Source: Sphingomonas leidyi (GTDB taxonomy: Bacteria; Pseudomonadota; Alphaproteobacteria; Sphingomonadales; Sphingomonadaceae). From it: a DNA stretch of 64,000 nt. The notes below the pieces were generated by a model that was not told the origin of the DNA, did not search any database, and saw only the letters and a program-made list of their open reading frames with translations. The DNA is taken from contig NZ_JAASQV010000004.1 in assembly GCF_011761945.1 (NCBI RefSeq), positions 62,001 through 126,000 of the forward strand, given 5' to 3'. This document shows positions 29,001-36,718 of the stretch, piece by piece (position 1 is the stretch's first letter; every line of letters begins with the position of its first letter). Made by a program: the position numbers and the translations under genes.

Positions 29001-32000
29001 CGCGCTGCTCGGCCAGGCCATACGCCTCGATCCGGTGCACCACATTGCCGCGCGCGTCATATTCGTAGCGGTTGCGCGAGAAGGCGGCGGTGACGACATT
29101 GCCGCTCCCGTCCAGGATCGCCTGGACCCTTTCCTCCGCCAGCAGCCCGCGGCGGTCATAGCTATAGTCGGTGATCCCGCCCAGCTTGTTCACCAACCGG
29201 ATCCGGTTGCCGAACGCGTCATAGCCGCTCGTCTCGACCCCGCCCTCGGCATCGGTCGTCGTCACCGCCCGGCCCAGCTTGTCATAGCCGAAGCTCGTCA
29301 CCGCCGCACCGCGCGTCACCGACGCCACTTCCCCGAACGCCGTGTAGCGCGTCGTCGTCGCATTCCCCAGCGCATCGACCACCGACGTCACCCGACCCGC
29401 CTGGTCGTACTCGCTGTACGTGCTGAAACCCCGCGCGTTGATCATCCGCGTCACTTCGCCGAACGCGTTGTATTCGAACACCGTCGGCGAGCCATACGCA
29501 TTCGCCTGGCGGACCATCCGCCCCGCATGGTCATATTCGAACGACGTCGTATGCGCATTGGGATCGCTGACTGCGATCAGGTCGCCAAGACCATTATACG
29601 TATAGGTCGTGATCGCCTGCTCGGCCGTGCCGAACGCCGCATATGCCGCCGCCTTCCGGCCGGCTGCGTCATAGACATAATAGGTCCGGCTATCGTCCTG
29701 ACTGCCTTCCGACACGATGTCCCAGGCCAGCAAGCCGTTGGCGTGATAGTAATAACGCCGCGTACCGCCCTCGCCATCGGTGGTCAGCGTGATCCGGCCT
29801 GCAGCGTCATAGGCATAGCTGCGCGCGGAAACTTCGCCGCTGACGGACGTGGCGAGCGTGTAGATCGACCAGCTGTCGGTCGCCGCGACCGGCGTACCCC
29901 AGCGTCCCTCCCAGACCTTCCGTCCCTCGGCGTCATAGATATAGCCCGTCACATAGCCTTCGGCGTCGACGGTGTAGCGCAGCTCGCCGCGCGCGCTGTA
30001 ATAATAGCGGGTGACGCGGTCGTTCGCGGTGGGGTAGCTGGCGGCCCAGCTGTCCATGTCGCCCTTGCCCGGCAGCGACGCGGTCGGCCGCAGCGTGGCA
30101 TATTCGACCTTGCGGATGACCTGGCCCCGGATGTCGTAGCCATAGCCCACCACCGCGCCGGTCGCGTCGATCGAATAGGCCAGGCGGCCGGCATTGTCGT
30201 AGACCGCCCAGCCCGTGCGGTTGGCGGGATCGCTCGCCAGCGCGGCAACCGCGCTCTTCACGCTCGCATAGCTGTAACTCGAAAGCGTACCGATCGTGCC
30301 GGCATAGCGCGTCGTCTGGCGGACCAGACCGGTGGCCGCCGCGCCGCTGCCATAGCCATATTCGGTGACGTGCCCCAGCGCGTCGATGGTGTAGCGCAGC
30401 AGATCCTGCCCGTCATGGACATAGCGGGTCGAGCGGTCGTTCGCGCTGGTCCCGGCGCTGTCGATCAGGCTCTGGAGGCTGCCCGATGCCCGCAGCGCCG
30501 CGCTCGTGATGTTGGCATAGGCGATCTCCTGCACCTTGCGCCCCGACCCGTCATAGATCGTGCGCGTCAGATAGCCTTCGCCGTCGAGCGCGCCGATCTT
30601 GCGGCCGTCCTTGTCGTAGAAGATCCGCGCGACGCTGTCCTTGGCGTGCGCCGCCGGCAGCCAGGCGCTCGGGCCGTTCACCTTGAACGCGTCGAGCTGC
30701 CCGCTGCTCAGCTTGTTCGCATAGCCGGTGGTCTTCACCAGCCGGCCCGAGCCGTCATATTCGTACGCCGTGACCGAGCCGTCGCCCTCGATCGCCTCGA
30801 TCACCCGGCCTTCCTTGTCGTAGACCGTCCAGGTCCACTGGTCGTGGCCATTGGGATTGGGCCGGATCGACGCCATGTCCAGGCTGTTGTTCGGATCGCC
30901 CAGCGTCGCCATCGCGCCGGCACCGCCCATGATGCCATTCTCATAGCGCACGGTCCCGATCAGCCGGTTGTTCAGGTCGTACTGATATTCGGTGACGCTG
31001 CCATAGGCGTCGATATCGGCGACCTTCCGGCCGGCCTTGTCATAGACATGATAGGATTTGACGCCCGTCGCGTCGGTCATCACCCGCAGCCGGCCGTTCC
31101 TGTCATAGGCATAGCTGGCCGTGCCGCCGGCCACTGCCTCGCCGCTCTCGGTGAAGCTGACCAGCTCGCCCGCCTTGTTGTAGGTCGAGGTCTGGACGAA
31201 CCCGTTCGCCAGCGTGATCACCGTCTGCGTCGCCGCATCGTTGAACACGATGCTCGTCGTCCCCCCGTTCAGGTCGGTGCTCGCCACCACCCGACCCAGC
31301 CCGTCATAGGCATAGACCAGGCTATTCTGGCCTGCGACCGTGCTCGTGATCAGGCGGCCGGCCGAGTCGTAGGAGAAGACTTCGTAGGAATAGCCTTCGC
31401 CGACATGGGGGCTCCCCGGGGCGTAGGCAGCGGCGTAGCGATAGATGTGCGAGATCGTGCCATTGGCGTGATAGAGATATTCCACGTGCGATGCCGCGGT
31501 CGGATCGGCGAGCGCATTCCGCCACGCCACCAGATCGGCCTCGGCCCAGCCGGACTGATCATAGACCTGGCCCGTATAGGCGATATCGTAGATCTTCTGG
31601 CCGTAGCCATTGTAGCGATACTCGGTGACATCGCCCTCGGCGCCGATCGTGAAGCGCAGCCGGTTGGCACTGTCATAGACATAGCGCGTGGTGTGTGCGG
31701 CGGCGGCGCTGTCCTTGTCCGAGCCGGTGCGCGTCTCGGTCAGCAGCTGGTTCGTGGCGCTGTAGGTCCGCGTGACCACATTCCCCAGCCGGTCCGTCGC
31801 CGTCAGCTGGTTGCCGTTCGCGTCATAGGTATAGCTGGTCGTATTCCCCAGCCCGTCGGTCACGCTGGTCAGGTCGCCATTGGCATTGTAGCCGAACTGC
31901 ACCGTCCGCGCCTGCGCCGTGCCATAGCCGGTGGTGATCTTGGTCAGCTGGTTGGCGCGTTCGGTCGCGATGTCCTGGGTGAGCCTGGGGCCGGCGATGA

Positions 32001-33876
32001 CGAGCGAGCCCCCCACCCGCATGCCGAGCGGGCGATCGACATAGGTGTAGATGCCGCCGGTTTCCGCGCGATCATAGGTCCGGATGATCTCGATGCGGGT
32101 CGGCGTGGTGGTGGAGAGCCCGGTGATGTTGAACAGCCCGCCGACCTCCTGGGATATGCTGCCCGGGCCCGATATGATCCGCGCCGAGGCCCAGCTATTG
32201 TCCCCCCAAATGGTCACATTGCCGTAGAGGCCAACGGACGTCGCCGTGCTGTCGCCCGAACCCTGCAGCGTGACCGTATAGGTGAAGGTGTCCCCGGCGC
32301 GCGTGGCGTTGAGCGACTGGTAGATGGCAGGCCAGGTCGCGTTCGGCTGGATCGTGTATTGATACGCCGCGCTTCCGGCCAGGGTTCCGGCCGACTGGCG
32401 CGCCGTGTCGTAATAGCTCCAATTGGCCTGATCCATCAGATAGGGATCGGTTGCGGTGGCGCTGCGCAGGAGCTCCGGATCCGCTGCAATCAGCGACGTG
32501 CCGGCCCGGTAGCCGCCGGGATAATCCGCATAGAAATAGGCGCCCACATATTGCACCTGCGTGAAGGTCCGGGTGATCTCGATCCGGGTGCCTTCGGTGG
32601 TCGACAAGCCGTCGACTTGCCAGAAGCCACCAGCGAGCTGGACCAGCCTGCCTGGGCCAGAGACAATCCTGGCGGAGGAAGCATCATTGGGTCCCCAAGC
32701 ATCGATGTTGCCATGGAGGCCAAGCGCCTGACTGGTTGCGGAGCCCGACGCCTGCAGCGTCAGCGCGAAGCTGATCGTTTCTCCCGCCGCAGCGACCAGG
32801 CCGGTCGATATGCCGGACCAGCCGCCCTGGGTTTGCACCGTATATCGCGTGGCGGCACGGCCATCGATCGTCGCAGGCTGCCGGTCGACGCCTCCCCAGG
32901 CCCAGCCGTCCAGCTGGGGTGCGAAATTGCCATCGGCATATTCGAGACGGGTGACCGTGCCGGTCGGATCGGTGACGTCGGTATAGCCCGCGCCATAATA
33001 GAGGCTGGTGGTGCGCGTGTCGCCGGCAGCAACCGTCTGCGCCAGGCTGGTCACCCGGTTGGACCCGTCATAGCCGATGGCAAGCACCGATCCGTCGGTC
33101 TGCTCGATCCGCGAGACCAGGGTCGTCGCACCGACATAGCTGTACCAGGTGGAATAGAAACTGCCGCCACCGGCGCTCAGCTGCACCGCCACCTGCGAGA
33201 GCCGGCCATAGCTGTCGTAATTATAGACCGTCGCGGTGCCGTCGCCCGAGATGACTTCGCTGATATGGTTGCCGCTCCACACATAGGTGAGCGTCTCGCC
33301 ATTGGCGGTGGTGAGCGTGGTCAGCTTGTCGCCGGTATAGCCATAGGTCAGGCTGTTGCCGCTGGTGTCGCTCTGCGACGTAATGCGCCAATAGCTGCCA
33401 TAGGCCGCATAGCTCTCGGTGACCCGGCTGTCCCCGTCCGTCCAGGTCCAGCCCGAGCCATTGTAGCTCAGCCGGTCGAAGCTCCCCGCCCCGTCGGTCG
33501 CGACATAGCTCGTGCCGTCCCAGCCATAGCTGATCTCGCTGCCGTCCCCCGAGCGCCGCTTGATCGTGCTCCCCCAGCTGTTCAGCGTCCCCGTCAGCCC
33601 GAACACCCGCCGGTCCGTGCTCTGCAGCCAGTTGTCGCCATTGTCGTCGCTCTGGTTGCCCAGGCTGTTATAGGTCCGGCCCACCCCAGCATCCGGACCC
33701 CGCCCCACCAGGAACTCGTCCTGACGGTTGATCAGCAGGTTGCCGTTCGCCGCGTTGAGGAACACCTGCTCGCCGCTGCGCCCGAAGCTCGCCGAGCCCA
33801 GCAGCCCAGACCCGCCCAGCACGCTCCCCGATCCGCGCTCGAATCCCGTCCCGGCGCCCGTGAAGATCGCAACCAT
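23002..33876 (-). CDS. Giant RHS/YD-repeat protein with C-terminal alpha/beta-hydrolase tip
   Basis: A 3624-residue protein. Start ATG 33876 is preceded by GGGGGAA; a GTG four codons earlier is less likely. No signal peptide is seen. Residues ~1-300 hold YD repeats (forms of YDxxGR). Residues ~310-634 are a tandem beta-rich insert, after which YD repeats continue to ~2900. A LysM-like module is at ~2963-3018 and a Gly/Ala-rich hydrophobic region at ~3045-3290. The tip from ~3300 carries GHSYGG (Ser3500), VTVDP (Asp3527) and WDHAGF (His3604), a lipase-type triad. The usual RHS core motif (DPxGxxxGxNxY) was not found. The tip DNA is less G+C-rich than the repeats. A contact-dependent lipase toxin is the favoured reading. 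A cell-surface hydrolase is the alternative. Confidence 0.88.
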   Translation of the reverse strand: MVAIFTGAGTGFERGSGSVLGGSGLLGSASFGRSGEQVFLNAANGNLLINRQDEFLVGRGPDAGVGRTYNSLGNQSDDNGDNWLQSTDRRVFGLTGTLNSWGSTIKRRSGDGSEISYGWDGTSYVATDGAGSFDRLSYNGSGWTWTDGDSRVTESYAAYGSYWRITSQSDTSGNSLTYGYTGDKLTTLTTANGETLTYVWSGNHISEVISGDGTATVYNYDSYGRLSQVAVQLSAGGGSFYSTWYSYVGATTLVSRIEQTDGSVLAIGYDGSNRVTSLAQTVAAGDTRTTSLYYGAGYTDVTDPTGTVTRLEYADGNFAPQLDGWAWGGVDRQPATIDGRAATRYTVQTQGGWSGISTGLVAAAGETISFALTLQASGSATSQALGLHGNIDAWGPNDASSARIVSGPGRLVQLAGGFWQVDGLSTTEGTRIEITRTFTQVQYVGAYFYADYPGGYRAGTSLIAADPELLRSATATDPYLMDQANWSYYDTARQSAGTLAGSAAYQYTIQPNATWPAIYQSLNATRAGDTFTYTVTLQGSGDSTATSVGLYGNVTIWGDNSWASARIISGPGSISQEVGGLFNITGLSTTTPTRIEIIRTYDRAETGGIYTYVDRPLGMRVGGSLVIAGPRLTQDIATERANQLTKITTGYGTAQARTVQFGYNANGDLTSVTDGLGNTTSYTYDANGNQLTATDRLGNVVTRTYSATNQLLTETRTGSDKDSAAAAHTTRYVYDSANRLRFTIGAEGDVTEYRYNGYGQKIYDIAYTGQVYDQSGWAEADLVAWRNALADPTAASHVEYLYHANGTISHIYRYAAAYAPGSPHVGEGYSYEVFSYDSAGRLITSTVAGQNSLVYAYDGLGRVVASTDLNGGTTSIVFNDAATQTVITLANGFVQTSTYNKAGELVSFTESGEAVAGGTASYAYDRNGRLRVMTDATGVKSYHVYDKAGRKVADIDAYGSVTEYQYDLNNRLIGTVRYENGIMGGAGAMATLGDPNNSLDMASIRPNPNGHDQWTWTVYDKEGRVIEAIEGDGSVTAYEYDGSGRLVKTTGYANKLSSGQLDAFKVNGPSAWLPAAHAKDSVARIFYDKDGRKIGALDGEGYLTRTIYDGSGRKVQEIAYANITSAALRASGSLQSLIDSAGTSANDRSTRYVHDGQDLLRYTIDALGHVTEYGYGSGAAATGLVRQTTRYAGTIGTLSSYSYASVKSAVAALASDPANRTGWAVYDNAGRLAYSIDATGAVVGYGYDIRGQVIRKVEYATLRPTASLPGKGDMDSWAASYPTANDRVTRYYYSARGELRYTVDAEGYVTGYIYDAEGRKVWEGRWGTPVAATDSWSIYTLATSVSGEVSARSYAYDAAGRITLTTDGEGGTRRYYYHANGLLAWDIVSEGSQDDSRTYYVYDAAGRKAAAYAAFGTAEQAITTYTYNGLGDLIAVSDPNAHTTSFEYDHAGRMVRQANAYGSPTVFEYNAFGEVTRMINARGFSTYSEYDQAGRVTSVVDALGNATTTRYTAFGEVASVTRGAAVTSFGYDKLGRAVTTTDAEGGVETSGYDAFGNRIRLVNKLGGITDYSYDRRGLLAEERVQAILDGSGNVVTAAFSRNRYEYDARGNVVHRIEAYGLAEQRDSWFEYDKANRLTSKWGEAVSVGLSQAMATPREYYRYDTRGNLVETIDANGARTLSYYDDLNRRIATVTPAGTAGTQGVLSTFAYDAAGNLTASRTWATLVALPGMAGGTPPGNPGGAYRETVNTYDALDRLKTSSVANQSVGYWNGSAYVYATDVTLETAYEYNVVGDLVRTTDSAGKSVYSYYDANSRKIAQVDQEGYLTRWALDAEGNVLGERRFASRATGVSSSSYTAPDIQTDDRLTEFAYDKMGRRTEERRYGVEAWSLNTANGQLSGASGTSLIQYVYNALGEVVRKVEATGDQTIYAYDNAGRLSLEMRQTFASPTGNVNPTVRYQYNGLGQLTVTRQGDYYVSGNDRISTNLYDGAGRLTGVSDALGQTRSYYYDAAGRKVGEYYTRELGNGGSLGAGTLVTEGISYQYDLAGNVVRQAINTIAGGSWSEVSSTQSAYDAFGAITARGTNGGWQEQFRYDTAGRLVASNAGDGVWRIHAYDKAGRQTLAIESNGSTDLSGMSQASAIGLIAGGTVTASATVYDARGQAVQAVQVQRQTAVGGGTQNIATARGYTAFGELAWETDAYGRQTDYSYNTMGRVTQIQRPSVSVTAENGTVSSTRPTERMFYDIGGRLIGTQDANSVQTGSGVKTTRQLLAGTGYGDGAALVVKEWHPDGGVVANSYDVFGDQVDSWDALNRHTSMAYDKLGRLTQVTRPATAAGTLVQSYAYDVLGNRIGAWNNAVGYAGRERTQYDALGRITLQMAFGGDTTTTSYGWDGAMATSGLGTFGGWVQTTSTDADRASASYGIHAAVQRVDIFGRVVARSDKGGQAYGYQYDRAARIVAETSTLDGAPARNLVYSYYNTGQIRQVLSGDVPVVNTSWNRKVASYEYDLLGQLTRETLVSEVAEFKEERYVWVLAPGQSPDTPEGEGQGYWDFIPASYIVRTGMWQDGRAEYDAAGRITRYRDVYAPGVDAVDKSWTYDAAGNVRSIATSYLPVQASGLLATTATSQAYWYRYDSMNRVVTTKGVFVGAAGSGAIQRGGAGTDVTYDAAGQRATAQTGSNAQEAYAYDAVGQLGSVVIGGTTRAQTSYDLLGRVSSYAEYDGWGVGVHSRYDIVYDPRGLVLAEKSSTRQGSDTLYTHTVNYYSATGVGSAGPAISWSGQAGSASGSLLYYSETKNWKNGGTPVYGGPGSYSQADLDYADSYTSQSYAWRDGAQQTLVQLTNRDGTSSSSYSYDRDGALTGVAINGGSRPRAILYRTDLQGQVILRGETDLIWGNNEPLTRTYMFGGRQMGVVSNDGTANVDYAAAIAARTAAPGNGTFRNGATNATIFADFDANFTALNGGTVGGASSYSASAGETLQSIAAQLWGDSNLWYRLAEANPGFGAGGAVPAGTTLTVPGGVVGSHHDATTFRPYDPAEAIGNTSPNTPAPPKRNSCGALGAILVAAIAVAVTTLVTAGATALVSGQSFSAVLGAMTGGAAVANVSMAAWVGGGAIGGAVGSAASQGFGVATGMQDKFNWKGVALAGVSGAVGGYFQGLGNSAGLAVDTLERSGVTLTGQVVQDAIRAQLGPVGGFLTGGGIAGAAARGVLSNVVTQGIGVATRLQSKFDFAGIAAAGLGAAAVGSIKTQGFAGKMLRNAAGGLANAASRSLIDGTDFGDNILAALPDIIGQTIGGALADRAAGMGKRTTYDRPENLLPEEIYNSTPAPVVAPGLAVTYQTGNEGALGIQISDEVGIFSDAVYRPGIDDPLFWDASVQGQGLASRHNMTNVPSIIQGLTESRTVATIERMIANLAPGATLSPALALILAKASNLDPYNPLFVGGGGEEGTGLTTTVRDYAALYPVTKGLSKDANFAGWPQTGRIRNYIEVTRALSLPTTLIGHSYGGNAVFEGGLYAASRNLRIDYLVTVDPVDGSGWISRHSVTQAQTVKSTSARWVDVRSTTSDDWTTQWGSNGRNDFIKNLGKPMRREVQAVSAPYFYETSKWDHAGFVQMFEAYAKGYMIKLYK

Positions 33877-34054
33877 CCGTTCCCCCACACATCAACCCGG
33901 ACAGCACGACACGCCGCCCCTTCACATCCAAATCGGAGGAATCTCGCGATCGTTTAGCCTCGGCCCCAAAAAATCCCGGGCCGTAGGGATTCCGCGCGCG
34001 CCGATCGCGCAACTGCGCCACGCGAATCGTGACCGGAAGATGCGATTGCGATAG

Positions 34055-35269
34055 ATGCGTGCCGTGCCAGTGAATCGATCCGTTCTTCCCGTTGGTATTT
34101 CAGTCGCTGCGATCGTCGACCAGGCGCTGGACCTTGTTGCGTCCGGCGGCCTTGCCGAACTGACGCTGCGGCCGCTCGCAACCAGCCTAGGCGTCAGCGT
34201 ACCGGTGATCTCGACGCGCATGGGCAGCAAGGAGCAGTTGCTCGAAGGCGTGACCCAGGCGGCGCATGCCAGCGATCTGGCGTTCTTCGGGAAATGGCGC
34301 GCCCTTGCGGACGCGGTTGGCGCTCCGGATACCGCCGCACGCGCCGCGATGGCGGAACTGGCCCTGCGCGAATGGGTGACCCGGGAGCGGCGCCACGTCG
34401 TTCTGCTCATCGAACTGGTCCATGATCGGGCGTTGCGGCCCGATCGGCTGCCCGCGCTCGAGCATTGGCTCGACGATGCCGGCCGGTTCTGGGCCGAACT
34501 CATATTCGGGGATGCGGCGCTGGCCGATCTGGCACTCGGCTATGTGCTCGACGAGGCGGGCTTCTCGCTCGGCGCCGACGACAGCCCGAAATATGCGCTG
34601 CTGCGCTCCCTGTGCCTCCGGCGCTTTGCCGGCGGCATATTCCCCGGGGCGGATGCCGGGGAGAGCGGAACGATCGCTTCGCTGATCGGCTTGCTCGACG
34701 CCGATGTGCCGCCCACGACACAGGAAGGAGATGCGAAGCGCCAGCGGATCGCGGGCAGCGCCGCCGACCTGATCGTCTCGCAAGGCATAGAAAGCGTGAC
34801 GCACCGTTCGGTCGCGCTGGCCGCAGGCGTGCCCGCTTCCACGGTCGTCTATCATTTCGGGGGGCGCCCGGCATTGGTCGTGGCGGGGCTCCACGCCGTC
34901 ATCGCCCGCTTCCACAGCCGCCGGAGCGATATTCGCGCCGGGCATGACGGCGGGCAGCCGAACGACACCAGCATCCAGGACCTGGTCAAGGCGACGTCGA
35001 TGATCGCGCTTGCCAGCGCCCGCGAGCCCAGCCTGTTGCCCTATGCGCTCGACATGCGGCGCCGGCGCGGCGAGAATTGGCGGGCGAGCGATATGGCGCC
35101 CATGGGGATCGGCATCGGAGCCGGCTTCGATCGCGCGGCTGCGCAGGTGCTGTCGATCGCCGCCTTCGGCATGGGAATGATCGGCATGGCGCGCAAGATA
35201 CCCGATCGCACGCACTATATGCGCGCCTTCGCCGCCCTCGAAGCGTGGCGCATGCGATCGCCCCGCTGA
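34055..35269 (+). CDS. Tandem TetR-type transcriptional regulator
   Basis: A 404-residue protein, about twice the usual TetR size, with two TetR-like DNA-binding domains. The first is at residues ~16-62 (VDQALDLVASGGLAELTLRP to ISTRMGSKEQLLEGV). The second is at ~228-275 (SAADLIVSQGIESVTHRSVA to VVYHFGGRPALVVAGL). Each is followed by a helical ligand-domain-like stretch. The second keeps the classical YHFGxRPAL recognition end. The first has TRMGSKEQL instead. It diverges from the RHS gene and precedes the MFS transporter by 60 bases, so local control of the transporter-receptor-lipase genes is likely. Confidence 0.8.
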   Translation: MRAVPVNRSVLPVGISVAAIVDQALDLVASGGLAELTLRPLATSLGVSVPVISTRMGSKEQLLEGVTQAAHASDLAFFGKWRALADAVGAPDTAARAAMAELALREWVTRERRHVVLLIELVHDRALRPDRLPALEHWLDDAGRFWAELIFGDAALADLALGYVLDEAGFSLGADDSPKYALLRSLCLRRFAGGIFPGADAGESGTIASLIGLLDADVPPTTQEGDAKRQRIAGSAADLIVSQGIESVTHRSVALAAGVPASTVVYHFGGRPALVVAGLHAVIARFHSRRSDIRAGHDGGQPNDTSIQDLVKATSMIALASAREPSLLPYALDMRRRRGENWRASDMAPMGIGIGAGFDRAAAQVLSIAAFGMGMIGMARKIPDRTHYMRAFAALEAWRMRSPR

Positions 35270-35329
35270 GCGCGCGGAGTCATCGAAACGGCATAACCCG
35301 CTGATAGGCGCCGTGCCGGAGTGCGCGGG

Positions 35330-36643
35330 ATGGCGGATCGGGAAACACTATCGCGCACGCGCCTCGTCGTGCTGTCGCTGCCCTCGCTGGCCTTTGCCGG
35401 CTACGACCTGGCCCGGCGGGTCTTCCTGGCGCCCTATCTCTCCGGCGAGCTCGGGCTCCAGGTGAGCGTCGTCGGCTGGCTGGTGCTGCTCGCCAACTTC
35501 GCGCCGATCCCGGCCGAGCTGCTCGCGGGATCGATGGGCGATCACGGATCGAGCCGCTTCGGGCGACGACGACTATGGATGGTCCTGGGTACGGCCCTGG
35601 TGCTGATCGGCACCGCCGCCCTGCTCGCGCACGGCGCCGCGCCTTCGATCGCCTCGCTAGCGATCGCATTGGTCGCATCGGTGGTCGGCTGGGCATTGTG
35701 CAACGTCACGCATGGCGCCTGGGCGCTGGAAGCGGCGCGCGATGGCCAGGCCCGCGGACGGATATTCGGCACGCGAACCCTGTTCGGCATCGCCGGGGGC
35801 ATCGGCTTCTCGGCGATCGGCGCGCTGCAGGTCCCCGCCTGGTCCTCGCCCTTCATGGCGATCATGATCTTCGTCGCCTGCGGGGCGCTGGTGCTGCATG
35901 CCGCACTCATCGCGCTGGTGTCGGATCGTGCGGCCACGCCGGGCAGGTGGCGGCTCGCCGGCCTGCTCGCCCCGCTGCGATTGCTGTTCGCCAATCGCGA
36001 CAACCGCCGGCTGGCAGCGCTGTTCGCGCTCAATGGCGCGCATGCGGCGATCACCACGACAGGCTATTTCTACACGGTCAACGATGGCCTGGGGCTGCGC
36101 GGCTGGGCCCCGGCCGGGATCCTCGTCCAGACGATCTGTGCCGCCATCGGCATTCTGGCGGCGATGCGCATCGCCGCCAATCTGAGCGCGCGCACATTGC
36201 TGCGGCTGACGCTCTGGGCGAATCTGGTTCTGGCGCTCGCCCTGCCGATGCTGCCGGCTGGTTCCCCGGCTGCGCTGATGCTGTGGACCATACCCTTCGG
36301 CCTGACCTCCGCGATCGATTTCATGGCCCTGCGGATGCTGCTGGGCGCACGGCTCGATGCCGCGGACGCACCCTCGGGGAAGCGCGCCGCGGCGCATTAT
36401 GCCGGATTCCACCTGCCCTTCAATCTGTGCGGGGCCGCTGCTTCGGGCCTGTTGTTCACCGGCTATCGCGCCCTGGGGTTCGATCCGCGCGCGATGCCCG
36501 CGCCTGAACAGACGTTCGCGCCGGTGCTGCTGGTCCCGAGTCTCGCCGCAGCGCTGATCACCCTGGCTTCACTGCGGGTCCTGGCGAAGGAAGCAAATTC
36601 AACGCCCTGCGCGAACCCTGGCGCATCAACTGAACAACTGTAA
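35330..36643 (+). CDS. MFS transporter (GPH/MFS_2-like)
   Basis: A 437-residue inner-membrane carrier with about 12 hydrophobic helices. The N-terminal SLPSLAFAGYDLARRVFLAPYL and the loop GDHGSSRFGRRRLW (major-facilitator A-motif type) point to the glycoside-pentoside-hexuronide-like branch. ATG 35330 is chosen over GTG 35321 because GGAG lies about eight bases upstream of the ATG. Its substrate is unknown. The downstream TonB receptor and phosphoinositide-phospholipase-like enzyme suggest import of a hydrolysis product such as a polyol or sugar phosphate. Confidence 0.85.
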   Translation: MADRETLSRTRLVVLSLPSLAFAGYDLARRVFLAPYLSGELGLQVSVVGWLVLLANFAPIPAELLAGSMGDHGSSRFGRRRLWMVLGTALVLIGTAALLAHGAAPSIASLAIALVASVVGWALCNVTHGAWALEAARDGQARGRIFGTRTLFGIAGGIGFSAIGALQVPAWSSPFMAIMIFVACGALVLHAALIALVSDRAATPGRWRLAGLLAPLRLLFANRDNRRLAALFALNGAHAAITTTGYFYTVNDGLGLRGWAPAGILVQTICAAIGILAAMRIAANLSARTLLRLTLWANLVLALALPMLPAGSPAALMLWTIPFGLTSAIDFMALRMLLGARLDAADAPSGKRAAAHYAGFHLPFNLCGAAASGLLFTGYRALGFDPRAMPAPEQTFAPVLLVPSLAAALITLASLRVLAKEANSTPCANPGASTEQL

Positions 36644-36718
36644 TTCCTCTGTCATGCGAAAACCCTAGGGCGACCCTCGTATCCCGCCGAATCGGTGGTA
36701 CTTCCAGGGGGATTGCGA

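Noticed and set aside
25000..33800. Regularly recurring short DNA motifs that might suggest a CRISPR array or satellite
   Set aside because: The period and sequence follow codons of YD repeats inside one open frame. Spacing and units vary and no cas genes are present.
23002..33876. T6SS-linked RHS/PAAR effector
   Set aside because: No PAAR domain in the N-terminus and no vgrG, hcp or tss gene in the window, so the secretion route is left open.
24013..33957. A ~9.9 kb open frame on the plus strand, opposite the RHS gene
   Set aside because: It is the antisense of repetitive YD codons in high-G+C DNA. It has no ribosome-binding site, its composition is Arg/Ala-rich and no domains are seen.
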